48,480 bases of DNA, taken from an uncultured Bacilli bacterium (GTDB lineage Bacteria; Bacillota_I; Bacilli_A; RF39; UBA660). This document shows positions 8,690-17,271 of the stretch, piece by piece. The notes under the pieces are model-generated. The model was given only the letters and a program-made list of their open reading frames with translations, was not told the origin of the DNA and searched no databases. Position 1 is the stretch's first letter. Each line of letters opens with the position of its first letter. Made by a program: the position numbers and the translations under genes. The DNA is taken from assembly GCA_947628685.1 (NCBI GenBank), contig CANRAT010000001.1, positions 1 through 48,480 on the forward strand, in the 5' to 3' direction.

Positions 8690-9003
8690 AGTTCATTAAT
8701 ATATTTTTTTATTTGTTTCGCACTGCTACCTAATATTATTTTAAGTTGATTATCAATCTCTACAATTCCTTGTGCGCCCATTTTTTGTATGCCCTCTTTA
8801 TTTGCTTTAGAGACATCTTTTAAATTAACTACAAATCTAGATTTATTAAATTCATAATTTATTACATTATCTTTACCACCTAAAAGCATTATTAATTTAT
8901 TTGCCTCTAGTTTAAAATCTTTTTTCTTTGAACGCGTTATTGCAATTGCGATTATTAATCCTATTATAATAACTAGTATATATTCAAATTTCAGTTCAAA
9001 CAT
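8683..9003 (-). CDS. Membrane-anchored EIIB-like domain protein lacking the catalytic Cys
   Basis: The 106-residue protein has one N-terminal membrane segment (about 5-24) and a soluble domain (about 30-105). The domain follows the glucose-type PTS EIIB pattern: LIMLLGGKDNV, then a strand, VNLKDVSKANKEGIQKMGAQGIVEID, and LKIILGSSAKQIKKYI. In active EIIB a Cys is phosphorylated in a CATRLR-type motif; here the aligned segment reads NKSRF with no Cys. Sugar transport is therefore unlikely, and no EIIC gene is near. Stand-alone, anchored EIIB-like proteins occur in Mollicutes and relatives with unknown roles, perhaps as regulatory or scaffold domains. GGTGAT precedes the ATG. It is divergent from rodA. 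Confidence 0.7.
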   Translation of the reverse strand: MFELKFEYILVIIIGLIIAIAITRSKKKDFKLEANKLIMLLGGKDNVINYEFNKSRFVVNLKDVSKANKEGIQKMGAQGIVEIDNQLKIILGSSAKQIKKYINELK

Positions 9004-9018
9004 CGAATCACCTATTTA

Positions 9019-9024
9019 ATTATA
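9019..9024 (-). promoter_or_regulatory. Candidate -10 of the EIIB-like gene
   Basis: TATAAT on the minus strand, 16 bp before the start codon. No good -35 is seen at 17 bp. It lies in the short divergent region shared with rodA. Confidence 0.35.
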
Positions 9025-9105
9025 CTATATTTTTGAAAAAAAAGAAATATCTTATTTTTTATTGTATAAATTATAAAAAGAGTGTAAGATAATAATGGTG
9101 ATGGT

Positions 9106-10233
9106 ATGAAGAACATATCAAAGTATAAAGTAGATATTAGTATATTTTTATGCATAATATTATTTTCAATAATAAGTATTGTAACTATTAAAAGTGCAGA
9201 AAAATTACTTATAGATAATTCTCATTTGGCCTTAAAACAAATTCTTTGGTACGGTGTTGGCTTTGTTTTAATTTCTTTTATTATGTTTATAGGAAATAAG
9301 TTTTTATATAAAAATGCCTGGATATTTTATTTTTTAGGAGTTATATCACTAATTTTAGTATTAATATTTGGTTCTACTATTAATGATGCTAGATGTTGGT
9401 TTAAAATACCTGGTATAGGTAATATACAACCGAGTGAATTTATGAAAATTATTTTAATTATTATACTTGGTAAAGTTATTAATGATTTTAAAGAAAAACA
9501 TCCTAATCCGAGTGTTAAAGAAGAATTTTTATTTTTAATTAAGATATGTATTATTGTAGGTATTCCAAGTATTTTAACATTCTTAGAGCCTGATACTGGC
9601 GTGGTTTTAATATATTTACTTATAACATTTATTATGCTTCTTATATCTGGTATAAGATATAGATGGTTTATTTTAGTATTTGGATTGTTTGCTATTATAA
9701 TTGGATTTATATTATTAACTTATTTTCTTAATAATGATTTGTTTATTAAAATTTTTGGTTCATCATTTTTTCTTAGAGTTGATAGATTATTAGATTGGTC
9801 GAGTGGCAGTGGATACCAACTTGAAAATGGTATTACTGCTATTGGAAGTGGTGGGATTTTAGGATATGGAATTAATAATACACCTATTTATTTTCCTGAA
9901 CCTCAAACAGATTTTATTTTTGCTGTTTATTCTAATAATTTTGGTTTTATAGGTTCTTTAGTTTTAATTGGACTTATTACTTTCTTTGATTTAAGACTTG
10001 TTAAACTCGCTATTGAAAGTCCAAGTAATATTAATAAATATATTATAAGTGGTATTATAGGAATGCTTATATATCAGCAATTACAAAATATAGGTATGAC
10101 TATTGGTCTTATGCCTATTACAGGTATAACACTTCCCTTTATAAGTTACGGTGGATCGAGTCTTCTTAGTTATATGATTATGGCTGGTATTATATTTAAT
10201 ATATCAAATGAAAATATAAGATATAGAAATTAA
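9106..10233 (+). CDS. rodA: RodA-type SEDS peptidoglycan polymerase
   Basis: SEDS glycosyltransferases polymerise lipid II into glycan strands with a partner class B PBP; RodA serves cell elongation. The 375-residue protein has about ten membrane segments. Diagnostic motifs include WFKIPGIGNIQPSEFMKI, FLEPDTGVVLIY (with the conserved Asp), GITAIGSGGILGYG, PQTDFIFAV and a final IGMTIGLMPITGITLPFISY. IGMTIGLMPITG favours RodA over FtsW. The usual R-AGRWF block is altered to NDARCWF. No PBP gene is adjacent. GGTGATGGT precedes the ATG. Its presence shows the organism makes a cell wall. A terminator follows immediately, so the gene is monocistronic. Confidence 0.9.
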   Translation: MKNISKYKVDISIFLCIILFSIISIVTIKSAEKLLIDNSHLALKQILWYGVGFVLISFIMFIGNKFLYKNAWIFYFLGVISLILVLIFGSTINDARCWFKIPGIGNIQPSEFMKIILIIILGKVINDFKEKHPNPSVKEEFLFLIKICIIVGIPSILTFLEPDTGVVLIYLLITFIMLLISGIRYRWFILVFGLFAIIIGFILLTYFLNNDLFIKIFGSSFFLRVDRLLDWSSGSGYQLENGITAIGSGGILGYGINNTPIYFPEPQTDFIFAVYSNNFGFIGSLVLIGLITFFDLRLVKLAIESPSNINKYIISGIIGMLIYQQLQNIGMTIGLMPITGITLPFISYGGSSLLSYMIMAGIIFNISNENIRYRN

Positions 10234-10265
10234 AAGAAGTTATTGCAATTTGCATAACTTCTTTT
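10232..10265 (+). terminator. Terminator after rodA
   Basis: A 12-bp stem, AAAAGAAGTTAT (10232-10243) with ATAACTTCTTTT (10254-10265), overlaps the stop codon. It may also stop the convergent WG-repeat gene. Confidence 0.8.
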
Positions 10266-10294
10266 GTTATTAAATAACTTTAAAGTATAAAAGG

Positions 10295-11209
10295 TTATAA
10301 TGTTTTTACCGAACTTTCTACTATTGTTTCAGAATTGCTATATGCTTTTATATCTTCTAATACTTCTAATTTTCTTTTATATAATTCTTCTTTATCTTTA
10401 GCATATATTCGATATACTACATCATCAAGTTCTAAAATTGAAACTAAACCATCTTCTATTTTATTAGATACTCTATATTTTAATTCATTAACTTTTTTTA
10501 TCTTATCTGGATCATATGAAATATTAAAATCTATACATGAATGTATTTTAAGATATTTACCTGATTTTTTATAAATTCTATAGTCATAATTATCTACTTT
10601 TACAACTACAAAATCATGTATAAAATCTCTGTCTTCTAAATTATCATAATAAATTATTTTTTGATTATCTTGATTGAAATATGAATATGTAGTTTGGTTA
10701 ATCTGTTTAAATACTATTGGCATTTTTACTATATCAGTAGTATTTTTAATATCAATAGATTCTTCATACATTTGCCTAGATATTAACTTGTTTTTATAAA
10801 GTATTTTTTTAATCTGTTCGAAATCAATTTCTTCATCTAATTGTTTTACTATATTACCTTTCAAGTCTATAATAAAATTACACATATAATCTTTAACAAT
10901 TGCATACCCTAACCAAAATTCAGTAGCATATATAAATTTACAAGTAATTGCTTCTTTAAAATCTGTATCTATATAACCATATAAACCCTTTTTATTTTGA
11001 ACTAGCGCTCGACCATTTTTAAAATCATTTACTAATACATAATCAAATAAAAAATTCTCATAACCTGATTCATTTATATAACCACAAAGTCCATTTTTAT
11101 GTTTAACAGCAAAATATCCTTCACTATAATCACCTATATATCTATAATCCTCGCTATCCATTACAATATAAGTTTTATAATTAATATAATCTTTAAATTT
11201 TAAATTCAT
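10295..11209 (-). CDS. WG-repeat protein
   Basis: The 304-residue protein has no signal peptide or clear membrane segment. Two WG-type beta repeats are visible near the N-terminus: KNGLCGYINESG (about 38-49) and KKGLYGYIDTDFKEAI (about 73-88), each followed by an F or A rich strand. Weaker copies extend to about 125. The second half has no recognisable motif. WG-repeat domains are usually protein-binding, and the function here is unknown. The ATG follows a GGTGATAAA site. It converges on rodA and is flanked by terminators, so it forms a single-gene unit. Confidence 0.72.
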   Translation of the reverse strand: MNLKFKDYINYKTYIVMDSEDYRYIGDYSEGYFAVKHKNGLCGYINESGYENFLFDYVLVNDFKNGRALVQNKKGLYGYIDTDFKEAITCKFIYATEFWLGYAIVKDYMCNFIIDLKGNIVKQLDEEIDFEQIKKILYKNKLISRQMYEESIDIKNTTDIVKMPIVFKQINQTTYSYFNQDNQKIIYYDNLEDRDFIHDFVVVKVDNYDYRIYKKSGKYLKIHSCIDFNISYDPDKIKKVNELKYRVSNKIEDGLVSILELDDVVYRIYAKDKEELYKRKLEVLEDIKAYSNSETIVESSVKTL

Positions 11210-11264
11210 TTTATCACCGATATTTTATATTATAACATGCTTTTACAATTTTTAAACAAAAACA

Positions 11265-11295
11265 TGAAAAAACTTAAGAATTTTAATCTTAAGTT
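11265..11295 (-). terminator. Terminator after pseudopilin 2
   Basis: AACTTAAGA (11271-11279) pairs with TCTTAAGTT (11287-11295), and TTTTTT follows on the minus strand. Confidence 0.75.
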
Positions 11296-11302
11296 AATTT
11301 AA

Positions 11303-12379
11303 TTATCCTATTCTAAATGTGGGAGCAACCCCGCACGTATTATCAGCACTCTTAGTGTAGTAATTACTACCTGTAGTATTAACGATGTTGAAATAACTAG
11401 TAGCATCAGAAGCAGCCGAGCGCAGCCACCAAGGACTTGCACTATTACTTGTATTTTTTTTAATAGCGCCCCCATAACTATCTGTTGTTACATTTTGTCC
11501 TTTATAATAATCTAATTGTCTTGTATTATCCCATGCTGTGTCATAATTTATTTGATTTGAACTTCCATTCTCCCACACTTCATGTGGTGAGAGTAAATAT
11601 ATTTTATCTGTTGATTCAAGATTATTGCTATCATATTGTCCGTGTCCTGATATTATTTTTGTATCTTTTATACCGTTTTTCAATTCATCTGGTAATGCAT
11701 TATATATTGTGTTTGTTAAATAACTATATAATTCACTTTTTGGCCATCCCCCTGCATTATTATCAGATGAATTCATGTTATATGTAGTTATTATATCTAC
11801 AAATTCTACTACAAATCCACATGCAGTCTCAGAAAAATCATCTCTTTCGCACCCTTCTTTTCCATCTGTTTTATTTGCTATTCTTACTGTATATGATTTT
11901 CCTTCAAACTCTTCTCCTTTTAACGTTATCTCTTTTTCATCTCCTACATTATATTTTTCTGTTGTCCCTTCTCTTACATTCGCTATTATTGTTGCCCATG
12001 AGTCTTCAGAAAGTGATTTTGCTTCTGGTATTGGCTCACAAGTAAATTTTATTGTTTCTTCTTTAACTATTCCATTATTTAGTGTTATACTACCTCCACA
12101 AGGTTTAGAACCTTCTACTTCTACTTTTAATTCTTCTCCATAACAATTTAAATTACCATTACTTTTAACTGTACAAGTTTTCGGATTAAATCCGCTAACT
12201 AAATTTTTTCTTGCTATCGCAAGTTCTATTGCTTTTTCATATAATTCTATACTTCTTTTACTTGTTTCATTTTTTGCATCACTTATTAAATCTAACACTA
12301 TCGGTACAGATATTAAAGCAATTATTGCTAGTATTACTATTACTGCAAGTAATTCTATTAATGTAAATCCTTTTTTCAT
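11303..12379 (-). CDS. Type IV pseudopilin with C-terminal DUF6273-like domain
   Basis: The leader is classical: KKGFTLIELL, with cleavage expected after G4 and Glu at mature position 5, then a hydrophobic helix to about residue 28. A short stalk containing paired Cys follows (about 30-115). The C-terminal domain has YLLSPHEVWENG, then SPWWLRSAAS and a final CGVAPTFRIG. This WWLRS...V.P.F ending is typical of DUF6273-type domains on surface proteins of gut Firmicutes. At 358 residues it is far larger than an ordinary pseudopilin, so a binding or sensory role at a pilus tip is possible. I chose the ATG at 12379; a GTG 9 bp upstream would give a leader of MTYMKK and overlaps the spacing to the AAGGAT ribosome site. 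Its promoter holds an 11-base homopolymer. Confidence 0.83.
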   Translation of the reverse strand: MKKGFTLIELLAVIVILAIIALISVPIVLDLISDAKNETSKRSIELYEKAIELAIARKNLVSGFNPKTCTVKSNGNLNCYGEELKVEVEGSKPCGGSITLNNGIVKEETIKFTCEPIPEAKSLSEDSWATIIANVREGTTEKYNVGDEKEITLKGEEFEGKSYTVRIANKTDGKEGCERDDFSETACGFVVEFVDIITTYNMNSSDNNAGGWPKSELYSYLTNTIYNALPDELKNGIKDTKIISGHGQYDSNNLESTDKIYLLSPHEVWENGSSNQINYDTAWDNTRQLDYYKGQNVTTDSYGGAIKKNTSNSASPWWLRSAASDATSYFNIVNTTGSNYYTKSADNTCGVAPTFRIG

Positions 12380-12403
12380 ATACGTCACTATCCTTAAATT
12401 TCT

Positions 12404-12435
12404 AAAATATCATGCCCCCCCCCCCTAAGTGTCAA
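12404..12435 (-). promoter_or_regulatory. Promoter with G11 tract in the spacer, probably phase-variable
   Basis: On the minus strand: a perfect -35 TTGACA (12435-12430), CTTA, eleven G (12425-12415), CA, then TGA TATTTT as an extended -10 (12412-12404). The -35 to -10 spacing is 20 bp for TATTTT, or 18 bp for the overlapping GATATT. Loss of three G would restore 17 bp. Such a tract is exceptional in this AT-rich sequence and is in the classical position for slipped-strand control of transcription. Confidence 0.65.
12415..12425. repeat. Homopolymeric C11/G11 tract
   Basis: Eleven consecutive C on the plus strand, in a gene-free gap, inside the promoter of pseudopilin 2. No comparable G or C run was noticed elsewhere in the window. 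Confidence 0.95.
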
Positions 12436-12524
12436 TAGAGAAAAATAAAAAACCATGTAAAAAACCATGTTTTAGTAAAATTTTTTTACTTTTAATACTT
12501 TTACCAAGCGCTTTCTTAGTATAT

Positions 12525-12548
12525 AAAAAATTAGGTTTCCCTAATTTT
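12525..12548 (-). terminator. Terminator after the rhodanese gene
   Basis: AAAATTAGG (12527-12535) pairs with CCTAATTTT (12540-12548) around a 4-base loop, with TTTTTT on the minus strand. The rest of the gap to 12435 holds only a short direct repeat (ACCATGT, twice). Confidence 0.75.
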
Positions 12549-12564
12549 CTTGATGAATAATATT

Positions 12565-12852
12565 TTATTCATTTAATATCCAAGCCTCATAACCACCTGA
12601 AACATTTACAACACTATATCCTAAATTTGATAGTATTTGACAAAGTTTTCTACTTTGAATACCTTTTTGACAATATATATAATATTTATCATATTTATTT
12701 AAGTATTTATCAGGTTTTATAAGTAATTGTTCCATTGGAATATTTACTGCATTCATAATATGTCTGTTATTATATTTTTCTACACTTCTTATATCAATTA
12801 AATTAACATAATTTAATTTTTTTAAATCAGTTATAGAAATACTTTCAAACAT
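12565..12852 (-). CDS. Single-domain rhodanese
   Basis: Rhodanese domains transfer sulfane sulfur through a persulfide on an active-site Cys. The 95-residue protein is one compact domain: VNLIDIRSVEKYNNRHI (about 16-32), NAVNIPMEQL, then the active loop YCQKGIQSRK with the Cys near residue 63, and a final VSGGYEAW. All key elements are present. It follows virD4 by 57 bp in the same direction and has its own possible -10 (12871-12876), so co-transcription with the T4SS is uncertain. A link to the Cys-rich surface proteins nearby is only speculation. The ribosome site is AGGGTGG. Confidence 0.9.
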   Translation of the reverse strand: MFESISITDLKKLNYVNLIDIRSVEKYNNRHIMNAVNIPMEQLLIKPDKYLNKYDKYYIYCQKGIQSRKLCQILSNLGYSVVNVSGGYEAWILNE

Positions 12853-12870
12853 AAATAACCACCCTAATAC

Positions 12871-12876
12871 ATTATA
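12871..12876 (-). promoter_or_regulatory. Candidate -10 of the rhodanese gene
   Basis: TATAAT on the minus strand between the virD4 stop and the rhodanese start; the -35 is poor. Read-through from virD4 is equally possible because no terminator is seen between them. Confidence 0.3.
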
Positions 12877-12909
12877 TGTAAATAAATAATATTAATAGAG
12901 TTAAATAGT

Positions 12910-14955
12910 TTATTCATCACTGAAGAAGTCATCAAAGAATTGATCGTCAGTAATTTCATCCTTTAATTCTTGTTGTTCATCTGGAGTTGAAGATTGAACA
13001 ATAGAATTATCATTTTCAGAATTATCAATTTCTTGTTTGTTTTCTTGTTCTAATTTAGCCTGTTCTTGTCTTTCTTCTTCTTCAAGTTCTGCTATTTTAG
13101 CATCTATTCTTTTGACTAAATCATCTACATTAAATCCATTATTAGAAGGCATAGGTTCTCCAGGTGACATAAATGGATTAAATGATGGTTCATTTATTGC
13201 AGGTTCTTTATTATCACCATTTAACATGTTATTTATTTTTTCTTCTCTTTTTTTATTAACAAATTCTTTCAAATCAAAAGTCTGAACGGGATTCTTTTCT
13301 CTTTGAGGATAAGGTGCTTTAGGAAAATTATGACCCCAATTCATTTTAAAGTTTGGAGTTAATTTTGTTTTAAAAGGCATTGTCCTAAGCCTCAAAATTA
13401 TAGTTTCCCATTGACTAAGTCTTTGTAAATCACTAACTGTTACTAATGGGGTTGAAGAAGTTTTTTCTTTTTCTTTCGATTTTACTTCTCCACACATTTT
13501 ACTTATTTCTTCCAAAGCAGATAATTCTGTACTTATTAAATAAACTATATTACCACAGTTACCTTTAATAGTTTCCCCATTTTCTTTTCCATAAACTTCA
13601 TATAATTGAGCAAAGTTTTGAATAATAAATGTAAATCTTATATTTCTTGAACGAGCCGCTGTTACCATTGTAGTAACATCTTTTAGTGGAGGCATATTTG
13701 CAAATTCATCAAGAATAAAATTTGTTCTATGAGGTAATTTACCACCTGATTCTTGAGCAACAGAAATTAAAGTTTCATAACACTGTTTTAAAAATATTGT
13801 AACGAGTGAATGGTACGTAGTTTTTTCATCTTGTATAACTATAAATACTGCTGTTTTTTTCCTTCCTATATCACGCATGTCAAAGTCATTATTAGATAAC
13901 ATCTCAGAAAGATTTGCACGTGAAGCGAATAATTGTATCTTTTGTTTAAATACTGAAAGTATACTTCCCTTTGTTTCTGATGGAGCCATAAGTGTTGAAG
14001 ATGCTTTAGTGTATGCTGTTCCTCCTGGGTCTTTATAACTAAAGTAATCTTTAATATATGTTGTGTTTGCTAATTTTTCTTCACCAATTGTAGTCATTAA
14101 ACTTATACTATTTAAATTTATCTCATTTGGATTAGCATCTTCAAATAAAGCACAAGCAAGTCCCGCAAAATAATCGGCAGACGTATTTTCCCAAAAAGGA
14201 TCTTGTCCTTTTGCTTGAGGATCGTGAAGTATATTAGCAGCAAGGTCTTCTAGTAATTCTATCGATTTATCTATATTACCAGATTTGTAAAGTGAGTAAG
14301 GTAAATACATTGGATTCCAAGCATTACCCTGTTGTGGATCACGGAAATTTAATAGAACAATATTATATCCTAAACTTTTTAAATAATTAGCAGTATTTTC
14401 ATATATTTCGCCTTTAGGGTCAGTAATAATCATTGATTCATCGTGCTTAGCAAGCAAATTAACCATTGGTAAAACTGTTGTTTGTGTTTTACCAGCACCA
14501 GTAGAACCTATAACTATATTGTGATATCCGCCATTATCTACCCATACTTTCTTAGGAGTCATTTTAAGTGGTATTCCAGCAGCATCTGCTTTTGGTGCGA
14601 GGGGATCTACTGCTTTAACATCTAACCCATTTTCAATTTCCTTATCTTTAGCCCATCTCGAATAATTTTTTTCCTTTTTTTGTCCAATAGAAAGGCCAAT
14701 TCCAGCACTATCTTCTTTTTCAATAAATACAGATTTAACTCCTGCAAATGCAGCAATTATTCCTGCTAAAAAAAGTATTATAGTAGCCGCTAAATTTTTA
14801 GGAACAAATCCTAAAAACAAATTAATCGTAAAAGGTTCTTCATTTAAAAAGGCTGAAACATTCGCAACTACTAAGGAAACTACAATTAACCAAAAGAAAG
14901 CAAATATACAAAATATAAATACATCTTTCGCTTCTGCTCTAAACCTTAATTTCAT
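12910..14955 (-). CDS. virD4: VirD4/TraG-type T4SS coupling ATPase
   Basis: Coupling proteins recruit substrates to a type IV secretion channel. The 681-residue protein has two N-terminal membrane segments (about 12-35 and 54-75), Walker A GSTGAGKT at 150-157, ITDPKGEIYENT at 177-188, Walker B FILDEFANMPPL at 413-424 and a conserved motif FTFIIQNFAQLYEVYG near 441. The end (about 600-681) is a charged, Glu/Gln-rich tail with a strongly acidic DDQFFDDFFSDE terminus, a form often used for substrate or partner contact. It is the distal gene of the VirB6-to-VirD4 operon, 4 bp after a VirB8-like gene. A conjugative role would need a relaxase, and none is present here. Confidence 0.96.
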   Translation of the reverse strand: MKLRFRAEAKDVFIFCIFAFFWLIVVSLVVANVSAFLNEEPFTINLFLGFVPKNLAATIILFLAGIIAAFAGVKSVFIEKEDSAGIGLSIGQKKEKNYSRWAKDKEIENGLDVKAVDPLAPKADAAGIPLKMTPKKVWVDNGGYHNIVIGSTGAGKTQTTVLPMVNLLAKHDESMIITDPKGEIYENTANYLKSLGYNIVLLNFRDPQQGNAWNPMYLPYSLYKSGNIDKSIELLEDLAANILHDPQAKGQDPFWENTSADYFAGLACALFEDANPNEINLNSISLMTTIGEEKLANTTYIKDYFSYKDPGGTAYTKASSTLMAPSETKGSILSVFKQKIQLFASRANLSEMLSNNDFDMRDIGRKKTAVFIVIQDEKTTYHSLVTIFLKQCYETLISVAQESGGKLPHRTNFILDEFANMPPLKDVTTMVTAARSRNIRFTFIIQNFAQLYEVYGKENGETIKGNCGNIVYLISTELSALEEISKMCGEVKSKEKEKTSSTPLVTVSDLQRLSQWETIILRLRTMPFKTKLTPNFKMNWGHNFPKAPYPQREKNPVQTFDLKEFVNKKREEKINNMLNGDNKEPAINEPSFNPFMSPGEPMPSNNGFNVDDLVKRIDAKIAELEEEERQEQAKLEQENKQEIDNSENDNSIVQSSTPDEQQELKDEITDDQFFDDFFSDE

Positions 14956-14959
14956 TATA

Positions 14960-15427
14960 TCACCATATTTCTACTGTTTCTTCATCTAAATAAACACTAT
15001 ACTGCATCACACCTTTAGTCTTAAAGCCAAAATAATGACCATCTTTAGTATATATTCCAAATATAATGTAACCATTCGCATCTTTTTTATAATATTTATC
15101 CATAGTAGGATAATTCAATGATTTTATATAATTTGAATATTCATTTATACTTTTAAATTTAGCATCTCTATACTCTTCATTTAATAAATTATATGATGCA
15201 CTCAAATCGTGATATACAGTATACATAAAATCATTTAAATATCTTCTTGCCATATCTTCATCACTTATATAAGTTGATATATACTCATTTGCTTCATAAT
15301 GTTTTAAATATTCAATATATCCAAGAGAATTATCTTCTTTATATTTTTTTATTACTAAATAAGATAAAACAAATACTGAGATTAAAACTGCAATAATTAT
15401 AACTGTCTTTACTTGTTTTTTATCCAT
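14960..15427 (-). CDS. VirB8/NTF2-like bitopic T4SS protein, copy 1
   Basis: The 155-residue protein has a short cytoplasmic tail, one membrane segment (about 8-27) and an external domain of about 125 residues. The domain starts with a helical region (DMARRYLNDFMYTVY, SYNLLNEEYRDAKF) and ends in beta strands (YIIFGIYTKDGHYFGF, QYSVYLDEETVEIW). This topology and size fit the NTF2-like fold of VirB8/TcpC, a scaffold of Gram-positive T4SS; it is a fold-level inference. I chose ATG 15427-15425 because GGTGATC precedes it; a longer form has no site. It overlaps copy 2 by 8 bp and sits directly before virD4. Confidence 0.65.
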   Translation of the reverse strand: MDKKQVKTVIIIAVLISVFVLSYLVIKKYKEDNSLGYIEYLKHYEANEYISTYISDEDMARRYLNDFMYTVYHDLSASYNLLNEEYRDAKFKSINEYSNYIKSLNYPTMDKYYKKDANGYIIFGIYTKDGHYFGFKTKGVMQYSVYLDEETVEIW

Positions 15428-15938
15428 TTTGATCACCAACTTTAAATATATCACCAGAATAAGGTTCTACTTCAAAAACACTATTTTTCTTATCTAAGTA
15501 TACAACAAAATACATATCTTTTTTTTCTGGATTTACTAAACTATCATTTTCAGTCAATTGATTTTTTTCAACATATCCATAAACGTAATATTTAGTTATA
15601 TTATTATCTAATTCTTGATAATACATTTTTCTAGAAACAAAAGTTGAATCTGATTCTAATTGTTCAAATAAATCTAATATATTGTTCTCATTAATATTGT
15701 TTTCTTTTTTATAATTTTCTGAAAGTACAAGAAGTAAATTTTTACTATCTTTGGATGATATATAAGTTACAAGCCTATATAAACAAGAATCAACTGTATA
15801 AAAATCACTATAATTAATTACTATATTGATTGGTTTTTCATCTACTTTATCATCATTTTTAAATAAATAAGATAAAACAACAACAAATATAGTCACTATT
15901 ACTAAAATAATCGCAATTAATTTTGATTTATCTTTCAT
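15420..15938 (-). CDS. VirB8/NTF2-like bitopic T4SS protein, copy 2
   Basis: The 172-residue protein has the same layout as its neighbour: a basic start, one membrane segment (about 6-25) and an external domain. The domain has an initial helical part (SCLYRLVTYISSKDSKNLL, LVLSENYKKEN) and late strands (KYYVYGYVEK, DMYFVVYLDKKNSVFEVEPY). The two genes look like a divergent tandem pair and may form a heteromer. Assignment to the NTF2/VirB8 group rests on topology and gene position, not on clear sequence identity. It overlaps the downstream copy by 8 bp and follows the wall-hydrolase gene by 8 bp. Confidence 0.6.
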   Translation of the reverse strand: MKDKSKLIAIILVIVTIFVVVLSYLFKNDDKVDEKPINIVINYSDFYTVDSCLYRLVTYISSKDSKNLLLVLSENYKKENNINENNILDLFEQLESDSTFVSRKMYYQELDNNITKYYVYGYVEKNQLTENDSLVNPEKKDMYFVVYLDKKNSVFEVEPYSGDIFKVGDQNG

Positions 15939-15946
15939 TATACCAC

Positions 15947-17257
15947 CTATCTATTATAGACATATTCACCTGTATGGAATAATGCCCACTCTGCATTACG
16001 TCTTCTTGTTAATCCTCTTTCAAATTTAGTTCCTTTTGATACTGCTCTAAAGAACCAATTATCATAAAATTCTTGAGTGTTTCCATATTTTTGATAATTT
16101 TCTACAAATCCTTTTATGTTTCCTATATTATAACTTTGAGATATTAATGATTGTATTTGACGTTCAGACAAAGTTATTGAATTTTTAGACATAGTATTTT
16201 CTATAGAACTTCTTTTTGAATCTAGAACTTCTAATTCAATATTATCTACAATCCATATAGGTATAACACTACCTGCAGGATAGTCATTTACATCTATTCC
16301 ATATGATAAAAAACTTTTTACATTATTTTCAAGCGTTATTCCAGCTCCAGCAGTCCTAACACCATCACCGCCATCTACAACGAGATAATTATCATCTATT
16401 ATTTTTGTATGACCTTCCCAACTATTTAACCAAGATAATAAATCTGCATTTTCTTCACTTATTGGTTCGTGTTCCTCATCTATTATGTCATCTATATCTC
16501 CTGTATATCCAGAATATACAACACGTGGAGAAGTTGAAGATATATAATTTAATGGATCTACTGCACTAGAAGATGCGTTACTACCTTCTCTTACTTCGAA
16601 GTGTAGATGAGCACCTGTAGAATTACCACTACTACCCATCTTACCTATAACTTGTCCTTGTTCTACACTATCACCATATTTAACAGTAATTGAATTTTCA
16701 TACATATGACCATATAGTGTATAATTACCATCACTGTGCTGAATAATTACATAATTCCCATATCCACCACCACAAGATGAAAGTGAACTTCCAGATGGAC
16801 AATTATTAGAAACGCCTTCAGTTGGATATACAACTATACCACCACGTGCGGCAATAATATTAACACTATTAAGTCCACTACCTCCTGATATATCAAGTCC
16901 AGAATGGAATAATTCACCACGATTAAATGGATCTTCTCTATATCCAAATTGTGATGAAATATTTACTGTCTCTGGAGAGCCTTTAGCAAATAATTTGCCA
17001 TCTACTTCTACTGTTTCAGCACTTCCAATTGGCCACCAATATGCACTTTTAGTAGCATCATTTATAGTTAATTCATCTTCTATATATCCTCCTGCTAGAT
17101 CATCATATTGTTCTTTAGCATCATATATTTGATTTATCATATCTATTACATTGTCTTCATTATCAGGATCAATATATTCATATGCTCTAACTACACCTAA
17201 AAAAGGGTAAAATAATGTTAACAATAGAAAAATAACTACCGAACTTTTTTTTAACAT
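15947..17257 (-). CDS. Secreted bifunctional wall hydrolase, M23 peptidase plus GH24-like lysozyme
   Basis: The 436-residue protein opens a local gap in peptidoglycan for the T4SS, the role played by VirB1-type enzymes. After a signal peptide (about 1-26), an M23/LytM domain spans about 100-240, with zinc-ligand motifs HSGLDISG (H118, D122) and GAHLHFEV (H217, H219). A second domain (about 268-436) resembles GH24 lysozyme: catalytic Glu in SWEGH (E281), a D/T segment VDGGDGVRTAGAG (295-307) and the conserved TRRRNAEWALF near the end. Peptide- and glycan-cutting activities are thus fused in one protein. GGGAGG precedes the start. It sits in the middle of the T4SS operon, arguing against a phage origin for the lysozyme. 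Confidence 0.88.
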   Translation of the reverse strand: MLKKSSVVIFLLLTLFYPFLGVVRAYEYIDPDNEDNVIDMINQIYDAKEQYDDLAGGYIEDELTINDATKSAYWWPIGSAETVEVDGKLFAKGSPETVNISSQFGYREDPFNRGELFHSGLDISGGSGLNSVNIIAARGGIVVYPTEGVSNNCPSGSSLSSCGGGYGNYVIIQHSDGNYTLYGHMYENSITVKYGDSVEQGQVIGKMGSSGNSTGAHLHFEVREGSNASSSAVDPLNYISSTSPRVVYSGYTGDIDDIIDEEHEPISEENADLLSWLNSWEGHTKIIDDNYLVVDGGDGVRTAGAGITLENNVKSFLSYGIDVNDYPAGSVIPIWIVDNIELEVLDSKRSSIENTMSKNSITLSERQIQSLISQSYNIGNIKGFVENYQKYGNTQEFYDNWFFRAVSKGTKFERGLTRRRNAEWALFHTGEYVYNR

Positions 17258-17271
17258 TATTTCACCTCCCT

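Noticed and set aside
11485..12143. Plus-strand open frames opposite pseudopilin 2
   Set aside because: They are Leu/Ser-rich shadows of the coding strand without starts preceded by a ribosome site.
15947..17257. Phage lysozyme or prophage remnant
   Set aside because: The GH24-like part is fused to an M23 domain with a signal peptide and sits in the T4SS operon; no phage genes are near.
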